Assembly (NCBI GenBank): GCA_002496955.1
Contig: DALZ01000003.1
Span: 1-12,001 of the forward strand
DNA: 12,001 nt
Direction of reading: 5' to 3'
Source: Euryarchaeota archaeon UBA128
GTDB taxonomy: Archaea; Thermoplasmatota; Poseidoniia; Poseidoniales; Poseidoniaceae
Shown one piece after another: positions 6,197 through 12,001 of this stretch (position 1 is the first letter of the stretch; every line of letters begins with the position of its first letter). Both the position numbers and the translations under genes were made by a program. The notes under the pieces are model-generated. The model did no database searches and was not told the DNA's origin. It was given only the letters and a program-made list of their open reading frames with translations.

Positions 6197-7378
6197 ATGT
6201 CAGGTGAGGTGGGCCAACAGGGAATCTCTCACATGATTTCACCATCATCATGGAACCGGTTCGAGACTTGTCCCCGCATGTATTGGCTTAGTCGGCAAAA
6301 GTTGCCTCGCAAAGCTGGGATGGCTGCTTCGATTGGCACTGCAGTTCATGCTTCAGTTGAGGATTTATTGCAACATGATTATACTCATATTGGCAATTCG
6401 CAAGATGACTGGTTGCCACAAGAGGGGGAGAGGTTACTTAGAATCCGTTGGGAGGAAGAAAAGGCGGTATTTTTTGCAACACCGAGGAGGCCGCAATGGA
6501 AGGAAGAGAAGTGGAAGGAAGCGCTAAATCATCAAAGAGGCGCAATTCGGTTATTATTGGATCATGTTGGTATTTCTGGGTTAAACCATACAAAAATCAC
6601 CGGTGCATTGTGGCGCAGAATACAGTCATTGGCAATTGCTGTAGAAGGTGAACTAAAGACCAATGATGGTAAACTAATGGGGCGACTCGATCTCTTGATG
6701 GCAGACGTTGATGCAAACGGGCGTATGGTAGGATGGTTAGTGGCAGATTTGAAAACTGGACGGGCGCCAAAGGACCAACTGAAGTTGGAGGTGAATCGAC
6801 AACTTCGATTATATCGTGATATCCTACGTTCAAACAATCCAGATGGGCCCCCAATTAGAACTGAGGGATGGTATACCGCCGATTCTTCAAAATGGTTGGC
6901 GTCTGGTGACGATGTGCTCGCAGATGCTTACGCAGCATGGGAGGCTACTACGCCTGGAAAAGTCCCTTTGGAGCCGATTATTGGTGATCAGAGTTGCGGT
7001 GGATTTTGCGATTGGAAGGCCTGGTGCCCTCATTGGTGGCAATGGCGATTTGACAACAATACGCTGCATAAGGATGACTTTTCTGATGCAGTGATATTGT
7101 TGCACAATTACGATTCATCGAGTGGTTCTGCAGTGATTGAATTGTGTGAGCCGAGAGACGGTGCCGGTAACGTGATACCAACTGGAATAAGAACTGGGGC
7201 GAAATTTGACAATCGAGGAAAGGAGGCTCTGGAAGATTTATTACAACAGGGCCATCAAGGCCCTATTTATCTTGGTTCAGCAATGACCAACCGCAATTCA
7301 TGGCGAATCGGGCACTGGTGCGATGTATTGCCGTGGTCCCCAATTCCTGACGGCGAGGAATACTCAAGACGTGAATGA
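6197..7378 (+). CDS. RecB/Cas4-like PD-(D/E)XK nuclease with Fe-S-type cysteines and extra C-terminal domain
   Basis: A 393-residue putative DNA exonuclease of the PD-(D/E)XK superfamily (PDDEXK_1, RecB/Cas4 group). The N-terminal motif SPSSWNRFETCPRMYW (about 15-30) is typical of the group, H51 sits in IGTAVHASVED, D165 in GRLDLL, D184-x-K186 in VADLKTG, and QxxxY is RQLRLY (Q202, Y206), so the full active-site set is present. C25 together with C267, C271 and C277 matches the four-cysteine 4Fe-4S layout of AddB and Cas4, although the middle spacing is CxxxC where CxxC is usual. After the last Cys about 105 residues (289-393) form a beta-rich extra domain that may be OB-like, which I do not recognise. 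ATG 6197 has AGGGG 5 nt before it; ATG 6233 (residue 13) is a possible later start. No cas genes are nearby, so general repair is likelier than CRISPR adaptation. The 3' end overlaps the convergent exonuclease gene by 15 nt. Confidence 0.85.
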   Translation: MSGEVGQQGISHMISPSSWNRFETCPRMYWLSRQKLPRKAGMAASIGTAVHASVEDLLQHDYTHIGNSQDDWLPQEGERLLRIRWEEEKAVFFATPRRPQWKEEKWKEALNHQRGAIRLLLDHVGISGLNHTKITGALWRRIQSLAIAVEGELKTNDGKLMGRLDLLMADVDANGRMVGWLVADLKTGRAPKDQLKLEVNRQLRLYRDILRSNNPDGPPIRTEGWYTADSSKWLASGDDVLADAYAAWEATTPGKVPLEPIIGDQSCGGFCDWKAWCPHWWQWRFDNNTLHKDDFSDAVILLHNYDSSSGSAVIELCEPRDGAGNVIPTGIRTGAKFDNRGKEALEDLLQQGHQGPIYLGSAMTNRNSWRIGHWCDVLPWSPIPDGEEYSRRE

Positions 7379-8191
7379 TGAAAGAAATTCTCTGAGTTTC
7401 CGTCGAGCGTCCTCATCTTCGATTCCTGATGGTGACAGTAGCCAATTTATGTATGAAGGGTCTAACTCTGCAACCTCAGTCAGATGACGGCCGCGATGTC
7501 GGCCAAATGCAACGACATAGTGACCGTCGTCGATTCGAATCTTGCCCAACGAGTCTAACATTTCTAAGTCATTTAAGCCTCGCCCGAGTTTAGAATCATC
7601 CGCCGTTATTTTCCCATGAATTAACCACCTTTCAATTTCCGCTAACGTATTACGAAACATCAAAGCATGGTCGATCGTTAAACGCCAAAACAGCAGTAAT
7701 GATGCGGCAGCGTCAGCGGCCGCGGTGTGAGCATTGTCAAGAGAGATTCCATGTCTATGGCATAAACTACCTAGATTGTGTGGTCTGCTAACTTTGACGC
7801 GTCTGACGATTTCGAGAGTATCCATGATGGCTTTTGGTTTGGGAGGTAATCTTCCAACTCTTCTAAACTCATTGTCAAGCAACGGCATGTCGAACCTTCT
7901 AACATTGTGCCCAACGATGACTGAATTTTCAATCAGTTGATGAATTTCGTCCGCAAAATGGGTAAAATCCTGCTGGCCCTTGACATCACTGTCGTAGATT
8001 CCGTGCACTTCACTTGCTCCGGCAGGGATTGGACGTCGAGGATTGATGATTGTCTCGTAGTGAACCTGTTCACCCGCTGAATTTGATCCGACTAGAGCAA
8101 TTTGCACAATTCTGTCGTTATTTGTCGAGATGCCCGTGGTCTCAAGATCGAATGCCAAGACTGATTCTCCAGTAAGGAATTCATGACCCAT
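7364..8191 (-). CDS. DnaQ-type DEDDh 3'-5' exonuclease with ExoX-like C-terminal domain
   Basis: A 275-residue exonuclease. Numbering from ATG 8191, exonuclease motif I is FDLETTG (D15, E17), the conserved EVHGI segment lies near 61-65, motif II is GHNVRRFD (H95, D101) and motif III is HTAAAD (H155, D160), which makes it a DEDDh enzyme with all four acidic residues and the His. This is the epsilon/ExoX/Cas2-fusion group, acting as a proofreading or repair 3'-5' exonuclease. A small C-terminal module (about 222-272) has FGRHRGRHLTEVAELDPSY and INWLL, the pattern FGKxKGK...DPxYLxWL of the ExoX-like C-terminal domain. The TTG at 8203 would add four residues, but ATG 8191 fits the family better. 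It is tail to tail with the Fe-S nuclease gene and the reading frames overlap by 15 nt. No polymerase domain is attached, and archaeal polymerases carry their own exonuclease, so a repair role is more likely than replication proofreading (inference). Confidence 0.88.
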   Translation of the reverse strand: MGHEFLTGESVLAFDLETTGISTNNDRIVQIALVGSNSAGEQVHYETIINPRRPIPAGASEVHGIYDSDVKGQQDFTHFADEIHQLIENSVIVGHNVRRFDMPLLDNEFRRVGRLPPKPKAIMDTLEIVRRVKVSRPHNLGSLCHRHGISLDNAHTAAADAAASLLLFWRLTIDHALMFRNTLAEIERWLIHGKITADDSKLGRGLNDLEMLDSLGKIRIDDGHYVVAFGRHRGRHLTEVAELDPSYINWLLSPSGIEDEDARRKLREFLSSFTS

Positions 8192-8278
8192 TAAAGAAAG
8201 CAAAAGTTACTACCTATTGAACATCACTATTAACAGTCGATAGTAACATTAGAGTTCTGTTAAGTGTTCGGTTAAACT

Positions 8279-8650
8279 ATGGGTTTGAAGGATAGATTAC
8301 GGGATTTGTTTGATATCGACTCGGGCAAATTGGCGGAAACAATAGAGGCCGATGAGGCTGAAAGCCCCGAGGAAAAAGCGCAGTTTATGGCTCTAGCTGA
8401 GGACATAACCAATGAATTATTAGATGAATTTGCTGCTGAAGATGCCGATACTCCTGAAGATGCGGAACCCATACTAGTGTCGGAGTATGATGCAGGTGAT
8501 GTTGATGTCAGCCAGTTAACTACTGAAGAGGAGGTTATGTCTAACCATAATGAAGTAAATGTAGTCAATCATGATTCGCTTGATGAGATAATAGAACATC
8601 TTGAAGGCGTCGAGATTATTGGTGATTTGCCTGAGGAAGTAACCTTCTAA
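8279..8650 (+). CDS. Small acidic protein of unknown function
   Basis: A 123-residue protein I do not recognise. It is very acidic (roughly one residue in four is Asp or Glu), without cysteine, signal peptide or membrane helix. The first 13 residues (MGLKDRLRDLFDI) would form a short amphipathic, net basic helix, resembling membrane-touching N-termini of peripheral proteins. The remainder mixes predicted helices (about 30-55 and 100-112) with Asp/Glu-rich linkers. It diverges from the exonuclease gene, with 87 nt between the starts, and lies 88 nt before the lipoprotein start. Codon use resembles its neighbours, and the open frame with an ATG start supports a real gene. No clear ribosome site or TATA box was found. 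Confidence 0.65.
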   Translation: MGLKDRLRDLFDIDSGKLAETIEADEAESPEEKAQFMALAEDITNELLDEFAAEDADTPEDAEPILVSEYDAGDVDVSQLTTEEEVMSNHNEVNVVNHDSLDEIIEHLEGVEIIGDLPEEVTF

Positions 8651-8738
8651 TGGCGTTCTATTAGATGCCTCGGTTTTTGATGCAAACACCCTAGGGTTGA
8701 TGCATACTATTAGAAGGGGGAAGTATTTCCTTTGCTCG

Positions 8739-9905
8739 ATGAGCGTGAAACTGGGTGTGAAATCAGCATTCCTCTCTTGCCTCATGATTTTTTCAGTGAT
8801 GTTATCAGGTTGTGTTGCTTTTGAGTCGACCGTAAATCCTAGAGCGGTTCTTCAAGCCTACCCATTATTCATTCAAGAAGGTGAAACAATCACCCTTGAT
8901 GCTAGAAGTTCTGAGGCAGTTGAAGGGGTAATAACGGACTATGAGTGGGATTTTGGTGATGGCAAGACGGCAAAAACAGTCATCGGCTTCACCTCCCATA
9001 CATACGAAAAATTCGGTGTTTACACCGTCACCTTGACCGTCAAAAACACGGGTGGTGGCGAGGATGATATATCGACAAATATAGTGGTAAACGGTGCTCC
9101 AGTAATGAATCTGACCATTCCAGATAATATCAAAGCTGGCGAATCTGCGATGCTAGATGCCTCTGGAAGTTTCGATCCCGAGGGCAAACAGTTGCAATAT
9201 TCATGGGATCTAGATTGGTCTGAGGATTCCAATAATGATGGCGACAATCGAAATGATGTCGATGCCATTACTGCAACGGTTCTTCTCCCAACAAATCAAT
9301 CGGGGACTAAGCGTGGTAGCCTGATAATTTCAGACGGTGATGGTGCAGAAAAATACGCCTCATTTGAACTAGAAATCTCAACTAGAACCTTTGAAGTCGA
9401 GTGGCGAACTGAACAAATCAGTCTTACATGGGACGGGTATCTCGATCAAGGCAAATCGTGGGAAGAAACAATTAATCCCGGATTAGAAGGCAGAATACTG
9501 TCATTCTCAGCAATGCTAGAACTCGACCAAGAACTCGGACCCCAAGATAACTTTACTTTGCAGTTAGAAATCATTGAAGACGGTTACCGCAAGTCAGCCA
9601 AGACAGAAGGAGGCAACATTACTGCAAATGAAACTTCAAAGGCAGAACTAGACAGATACGGTATCAATCCTGCAGGTGAGGATGGTACCTATACTGCCGA
9701 TTTTGCAGAGGATGTTTTGGAGCAGTTACTAAACAAGCCAGGTTTTCGCAATGGTCAAGGTAATTGGACTTGGACAATATTTGCGCAACAAGCAGATCCA
9801 GATCCGCTGTTTGAAGGACTTCCCGACCCAGATCCGGGCAATGACTGGACTCTAGAAGTGGTTATCGAGATACAAGTCCCGGTCTTAATTGAGATTGCGC
9901 TATGA
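8739..9905 (+). CDS. Putative lipoprotein with two PKD domains
   Basis: An exported protein anchored by a lipid-modified cysteine. From ATG 8739 (388 residues) the signal is short and standard: a basic start (MSVKLGVK), a hydrophobic core and the lipobox LSGC with C25. ATG 8700 or TTG 8697 would extend the start by 13 or 14 residues and give an unusually long lipoprotein signal. The first PKD domain covers about 33-118 (DARSSE, YEWDFGDG, HTYEKFGVYTVTLTV, the family hallmark). A second, diverged PKD-like domain follows at about 120-215 (LDASGSFDPEG, YSWDLDW) with an Asp/Asn-rich loop suited to Ca2+ binding. The remaining 170 or so residues are beta-rich and unassigned, with a DPDP...DPDPG repeat near the end. 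PKD domains usually mediate protein or polysaccharide contacts; here the ligand is unknown. The gene stands alone between the acidic-protein gene and a promoter at 9925. Confidence 0.8.
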   Translation: MSVKLGVKSAFLSCLMIFSVMLSGCVAFESTVNPRAVLQAYPLFIQEGETITLDARSSEAVEGVITDYEWDFGDGKTAKTVIGFTSHTYEKFGVYTVTLTVKNTGGGEDDISTNIVVNGAPVMNLTIPDNIKAGESAMLDASGSFDPEGKQLQYSWDLDWSEDSNNDGDNRNDVDAITATVLLPTNQSGTKRGSLIISDGDGAEKYASFELEISTRTFEVEWRTEQISLTWDGYLDQGKSWEETINPGLEGRILSFSAMLELDQELGPQDNFTLQLEIIEDGYRKSAKTEGGNITANETSKAELDRYGINPAGEDGTYTADFAEDVLEQLLNKPGFRNGQGNWTWTIFAQQADPDPLFEGLPDPDPGNDWTLEVVIEIQVPVLIEIAL

Positions 9906-9919
9906 TGCCTGTGTTGTGT

Positions 9920-9933
9920 GAAACTATAATTTA
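9920..9933 (+). promoter_or_regulatory. BRE/TATA promoter for the 117-residue protein
   Basis: GAAAC followed by TATAATTTA resembles an archaeal BRE plus TATA pair. Transcription would start about 27 nt later, near 9955, which is just before ATG 9963 and at the alternative TTG 9954. A second TATA-like run (CTATATGG, 9937-9944) lies 12 nt downstream and is a weaker candidate. Confidence 0.5.
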
Positions 9934-9962
9934 CAACTATATGGTCGGGTTGATTGAATACC

Positions 9963-10316
9963 ATGGTGGATACCGTTGAGATAACTAGGGTCAACATCAG
10001 AGACACACTTTCTCTAGATGTTGCTGTGTGGATGAATCACCCCGATGATTGGGACTTCAGGCCAACCTTGTCTTGTGTTGGCAATGAGTTTCAAATTGCC
10101 AATATCATTACCGGTGACAAACTTGCAACAGTTGAATTATCAGATGAGGAACTAGAGGTTTTGCAGCGCGACAGAGTCGCAGAATTGAGAGTAAAGTTTC
10201 AGGTCCGTGGTATGCACGGCAACCTCGCAATAATTAATCCCATTATCGCAGACGGCAAGGCCAAGAAGCTTGCTACAGCAAACTGGAAAACAACACAATC
10301 TGTCGATTTATCCTAA
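9963..10316 (+). CDS. Conserved-looking hypothetical protein, 117 residues
   Basis: I do not recognise the family. The protein is soluble, of mixed charge and mostly predicted beta: strands around 4-10, 16-22 and 35-41, a charged helix at about 59-70 (SDEELEVLQRDRVAE), then two strands (LRVKFQVRG, NLAIINPII). There is a single Cys (C41 region, LSCVG) and several Trp, so a small compact fold is likely. ATG 9963 is preferred; TTG 9954 and GTG 9966 are alternatives, and all are consistent with the promoter at 9920-9933. It has its own promoter and is followed by a T-run at 10366, so it may be monocistronic. No catalytic motif is visible. Confidence 0.65.
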   Translation: MVDTVEITRVNIRDTLSLDVAVWMNHPDDWDFRPTLSCVGNEFQIANIITGDKLATVELSDEELEVLQRDRVAELRVKFQVRGMHGNLAIINPIIADGKAKKLATANWKTTQSVDLS

Positions 10317-10365
10317 TTATCAATCGATGGGATAGCCACCATGTCTTTGATATGGGTTAAATGTG

Positions 10366-10372
10366 TTTTTTT
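10366..10372 (+). terminator. Oligo-T terminator candidate
   Basis: Seven consecutive T residues lie 50 nt after the stop of the 117-residue protein. Archaeal RNA polymerase terminates at T-rich stretches on the coding strand without needing a hairpin. It sits just before ATG 10377, so it would have to lie upstream of or around the start of the next transcript. Confidence 0.35.
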
Positions 10373-10376
10373 AATC

Positions 10377-10661
10377 ATGAAACCTAAGCAAGCCCAGATT
10401 GGTTCACAGAAAAAAGCCCGATTTGAACGTCTAAAGCATGAAATAACCCGTTTTGTTCTAGCAAATCATGGTTGTTCAGCACAATCGATAGTCGCTAACC
10501 TTTCTCACGAGAAATCTATGCGCAACCACGGTTTAACAACACGAAAGGTTGGTTTCTTTATCTCCCGTAATCTGACGGACAAACTAACATGGTGGCAAGA
10601 TCATAAGGCCGGTAGACGAGTGTATGGTGATAAAAGCAAGGTTACAGAAAAGACGTCTTGA
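10377..10661 (+). CDS. Small basic winged-helix-like protein, possible DNA-binding regulator
   Basis: A 94-residue, strongly basic protein. Residues about 12-70 read as a winged helix-turn-helix: helix 1 (KARFERLKHEITRFVLAN), a turn, helix 2 (SAQSIVANL), helix 3 with basic residues (TTRKVGFFISRNLT) and a wing (LTWWQDHKAGRRVYG). The alternation of HEITRFVLAN, SAQSIV and GRRVY resembles many small archaeal wHTH proteins, but no specific family is recognised. ATG 10377 is chosen over ATG 10341, because the 12 extra residues are hydrophobic and unlike the rest, and the T-run at 10366 would otherwise lie inside the gene. It is upstream of and on the same strand as the HAD phosphatase, 49 nt apart. 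Its targets are unknown. Confidence 0.65.
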   Translation: MKPKQAQIGSQKKARFERLKHEITRFVLANHGCSAQSIVANLSHEKSMRNHGLTTRKVGFFISRNLTDKLTWWQDHKAGRRVYGDKSKVTEKTS

Positions 10662-10710
10662 ACTAAAATTTGCCGTTTCACTCATGTATGATTGATTCGA
10701 CGCACCGACA

Positions 10711-11376
10711 ATGAGTGGGCAGGTCGCGGCTTATTTCGACTTAGATGGTACTCTATTAGACTCGTCCAGTGAAAAAACCCTTACTCTAGAATTGGCCAAG
10801 CGAAGACCCTGGAGAATTCCAATCGGCGGAGTCATGTGGACATTGGGCTTGGTGGGCAATCTGCTCAGAGGGCGTTCATTTTACGATGCGGCGAGAAATC
10901 GTGGCCATTTTGCTCTTGCTTCGTGGGTTGTGTTAGAGAATTACTCGACAAGGATAGCAAACAACACTCTACAACAAAAAATACCTAGTGCCGCAATTGA
11001 ATGCCTAAAATGGCATCGCAACCAAGGTCATAGGCTTGTTCTGGTCACTGCAACCATTGCTCCAATGGCAGAAGCGATGGCAGAGGTTCTCAATATGGAT
11101 GCGGTATACGGCTGTGGGCCAAGCGTTCGACAAGGCATACTATCTGGCTCTGAAATTGGTTGGAGCGTACCTCGACGAAGGGGCAAGGTTCCAGTCGTTG
11201 AACAGGATGCTAAGGAAAACAATCACGATTTATCACAATGTTATGGCTATGGTAACACAATGGCAGATACTTGGTTTATGATGAAAACCGGTAATCCTAT
11301 TGCGGTAAACCCAGGAAATACGATGGAGAAACTGGCGAAGAAAAATAATTGGGAAATCAAACACTGGAAGCTTTAG
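10711..11376 (+). CDS. HAD-superfamily subfamily IB phosphatase-like protein (SerB-like)
   Basis: A 221-residue protein. HAD motif I is FDLDGTLLD (D10, D12), motif II VTAT (T113), motif III K159 in RRRGK, and motif IV YGYGNTMAD (N182, D186). The helical cap between about 18 and 95, and the tail GNPIAVNPGNTMEKLAKKNNWEI after motif IV, are typical of the HAD-IB hydrolase family (TIGR01490-like, related to phosphoserine phosphatase SerB). In that family motif IV normally starts with Asp in (G/S)DSxxD and binds Mg2+; here it is Asn. The nucleophile D10 and acid D12 are kept, so activity may persist with weaker metal binding or a different substrate. It cannot be called SerB from sequence alone, and no serine-pathway genes are nearby. 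The ATG start is the first in frame and fits the motif I distance. Confidence 0.82.
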   Translation: MSGQVAAYFDLDGTLLDSSSEKTLTLELAKRRPWRIPIGGVMWTLGLVGNLLRGRSFYDAARNRGHFALASWVVLENYSTRIANNTLQQKIPSAAIECLKWHRNQGHRLVLVTATIAPMAEAMAEVLNMDAVYGCGPSVRQGILSGSEIGWSVPRRRGKVPVVEQDAKENNHDLSQCYGYGNTMADTWFMMKTGNPIAVNPGNTMEKLAKKNNWEIKHWKL

Positions 11377-11386
11377 TAGAATCATT

Positions 11387-11463
11387 TGGCGGCCCCGCCG
11401 CGATTCGAACACGGGTTACTGGTTCCGCAAACCAGTGTGATATCCAAGCTACACTATGGGGCC
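11387..11463 (-). tRNA. tRNA-Arg (anticodon GCG)
   Basis: Folds as a complete cloverleaf on the minus strand, starting at 11463. The acceptor stem GGCCCCA pairs with CGGGGCC except for an A7-C66 mismatch at its base. The D-arm is GTGT/TCAC with a T13-T22 mismatch and loop G18-G19. The anticodon arm is CTGGT/ACCAG with loop TTGCGGA, giving anticodon GCG (CGC and CGU, Arg). The variable loop has 4 nt, and the T-arm CCGTG/CGCGG has loop TTCGAAT. The discriminator is G73 at 11390, and the genomic bases that follow are CCA (11389-11387), so the CCA end is encoded. A20 and C35, Arg identity elements, are present. No intron is seen. It lies 10 nt downstream of, and convergent with, the HAD gene and diverges from the thioesterase. 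Confidence 0.93.
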
Positions 11464-11487
11464 TTATCCAATGCGACCTGAATATTC

Positions 11488-11495
11488 AATATAAG
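11488..11495. promoter_or_regulatory. Near-symmetric TATA element between tRNA-Arg and thioesterase
   Basis: AATATAAG on the plus strand reads CTTATATT on the minus strand, so it resembles a TATA box in both directions. Its centre is 28 nt from the tRNA 5' end (11463), and the corresponding plus-strand start would be near 11517-11520, giving the thioesterase (ATG 11558) a leader of about 40 nt. Spacing supports both uses; direct evidence is lacking. Confidence 0.5.
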
Positions 11496-11557
11496 CGCAG
11501 CGGGTTGGGTTACAATTAGATACAAGGATTCATCATTACTCCACTAGTGCCCCATAC

Positions 11558-11968
11558 ATGGCCGTTACGCTTGAGAGACGTGTTGACTATCCAATGATTG
11601 ATAATGCAAATATTGCTTATTATCCAAGAATCTATGATCTTGCCCACCGCTTTTTTGAAGAGTCGTGGGAACTCATGTGTGGCATTACCTATCCCGACAT
11701 AATAGGAAAACACAATTTGGGTTTTCCGGTAGTCAATATCGATACCAAGTTTGTCCATCCATTGCGTTATGGCGATGTAGTTACTGCTGAAATTTCAATG
11801 AAGCACATCGGCGGCAAGTCATGCACTTGGCAATATGATTTCTTTAATCAAGAATCGACTCATTTATGGACCTCTACGCAGGTAACAGTTTGTGTCGATA
11901 TGAATGATTTAGCACCGGTTCTAATTCCGGATTGGTTGCGAGAAGGTTTGGCAAAGCATCTAATTTGA
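11558..11968 (+). CDS. Hotdog-fold acyl-CoA thioesterase (4HBT family)
   Basis: A 136-residue single-domain hotdog protein, the usual length for 4-hydroxybenzoyl-CoA thioesterase and YbgC relatives, which hydrolyse acyl-CoA thioesters as dimers of dimers in the cytoplasm. The active-site segment IDNANIAYYPRIYDLAHRFFEESW (D15 as catalytic Asp) aligns well with the DPAGIVFFP segment of the 4HBT enzyme. Further family features are GFPVVNIDTKFVHPLRYGDVVTAE (central strand pair and the R-x-G-D turn) and the later strand KSCTWQYDFFN. The substrate cannot be read from sequence. ATG 11558 is chosen because the active-site Asp falls at the normal distance from it. A GAGG ribosome site at the gene's end serves the following gene, so the two form an operon. 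Confidence 0.88.
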   Translation: MAVTLERRVDYPMIDNANIAYYPRIYDLAHRFFEESWELMCGITYPDIIGKHNLGFPVVNIDTKFVHPLRYGDVVTAEISMKHIGGKSCTWQYDFFNQESTHLWTSTQVTVCVDMNDLAPVLIPDWLREGLAKHLI

Positions 11969-11970
11969 GG
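11967..11970 (+). promoter_or_regulatory. Ribosome binding site for the gene entering at 11978
   Basis: GAGG overlaps the thioesterase stop and lies 7 nt before ATG 11978, the same spacing as the strong sites at 3669-3673 and 4736-4740. It argues that ATG 11978 is a real start. Confidence 0.5.
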
Positions 11971-11977
11971 CGATTTA

Positions 11978-12001
11978 ATGAGTGATAAGGCCGTTGATTT
12001 T
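11978..12001 (+). CDS. Start of a downstream gene (3' part outside window)
   Basis: Only eight codons are visible (MSDKAVDF). The ATG lies 9 nt after the thioesterase stop behind a GAGG ribosome site, so it is probably cotranscribed with it. Too little sequence for a functional call. Confidence 0.45.

Noticed and set aside
6197..7378. Cas4 of a CRISPR system
   Set aside because: The nuclease motifs and four cysteines fit the wider RecB/Cas4 group, but there is no repeat array or other cas gene, and the protein is longer than Cas4 with an extra domain.
10341..10376. Upstream ATG for the winged-helix-like protein
   Set aside because: The 12 extra residues are hydrophobic, unlike the basic remainder, and would put the T-run inside the gene; ATG 10377 is more natural.
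11036..11281. Alternative plus-strand frame inside the HAD gene
   Set aside because: Out of frame with a protein that has all HAD motifs in order; composition looks random.
10711..11376. Phosphoserine phosphatase (serB)
   Set aside because: Related by fold and motifs, but motif IV is altered and the tail fits the generic HAD-IB family better; no serine-pathway context.
11387..11463. tRNA gene as an integration site for a mobile element
   Set aside because: No integrase, no duplicated tRNA 3' end and no change in gene character are seen in the flanks.

Overview
The window looks like a piece of a marine planktonic archaeal chromosome, most likely Thermoplasmatota of the Marine Group II (Poseidoniales) type. 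This assignment is inference, not a search result. It rests on archaeal TATA boxes placed about 28 nt before gene starts (leaderless or short-leader transcripts), a PAC2 proteasome-assembly-chaperone homologue, large secreted PKD/Ig-like proteins with one C-terminal membrane anchor, and a bacterial-type NAD-dependent DNA ligase sitting among archaeal genes. Genes are dense, with no gene-free stretch above 300 bases and no mobile element, CRISPR array or integrase.

Layout. 2-1072 is the 3' part of ligA, ending in an acidic tail with a PCNA-binding-like motif. 1112-5326 is a tight three-gene operon (spacings of 1 nt and then a 4-nt overlap, each with a GGAGG ribosome site). It encodes two exported, membrane-anchored proteins with heme-c-like Cys/His motifs of unusual spacing (CxCH and CxxxCH) and a five-helix membrane protein. 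5309-6148 (-) is a PAC2 protein, and diverging from it 6197-7378 (+) is a RecB/Cas4-like PD-(D/E)XK nuclease with four Fe-S-type cysteines and an extra C-terminal domain. Convergent with that nuclease, overlapping by 15 nt, is a DnaQ-type exonuclease with an ExoX-like tail (7364-8191, -). Then follow an acidic small protein (8279-8650), a PKD lipoprotein (8739-9905), an unrecognised 117-residue protein (9963-10316), a small basic winged-helix-like protein (10377-10661) and a HAD-IB phosphatase-like protein with an altered motif IV (10711-11376). A tRNA-Arg(GCG) lies on the minus strand (11387-11463). It diverges from a hotdog thioesterase (11558-11968), which is followed by the first eight codons of another gene.

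Themes. Three genes concern DNA: the ligase and two nucleases that converge tail to tail. Four genes build exported or membrane proteins, of which the 1112-5326 operon is the best candidate for an undescribed system: an envelope redox or metal-binding module. The rest is ordinary housekeeping. The main points for a second look are the PIP-box-like ligase tail, the paired variant Cys/His motifs, the nuclease's extra domain, the phosphatase with Asn in place of a metal-binding Asp, and one near-symmetric TATA element that seems to serve both the tRNA and the thioesterase.
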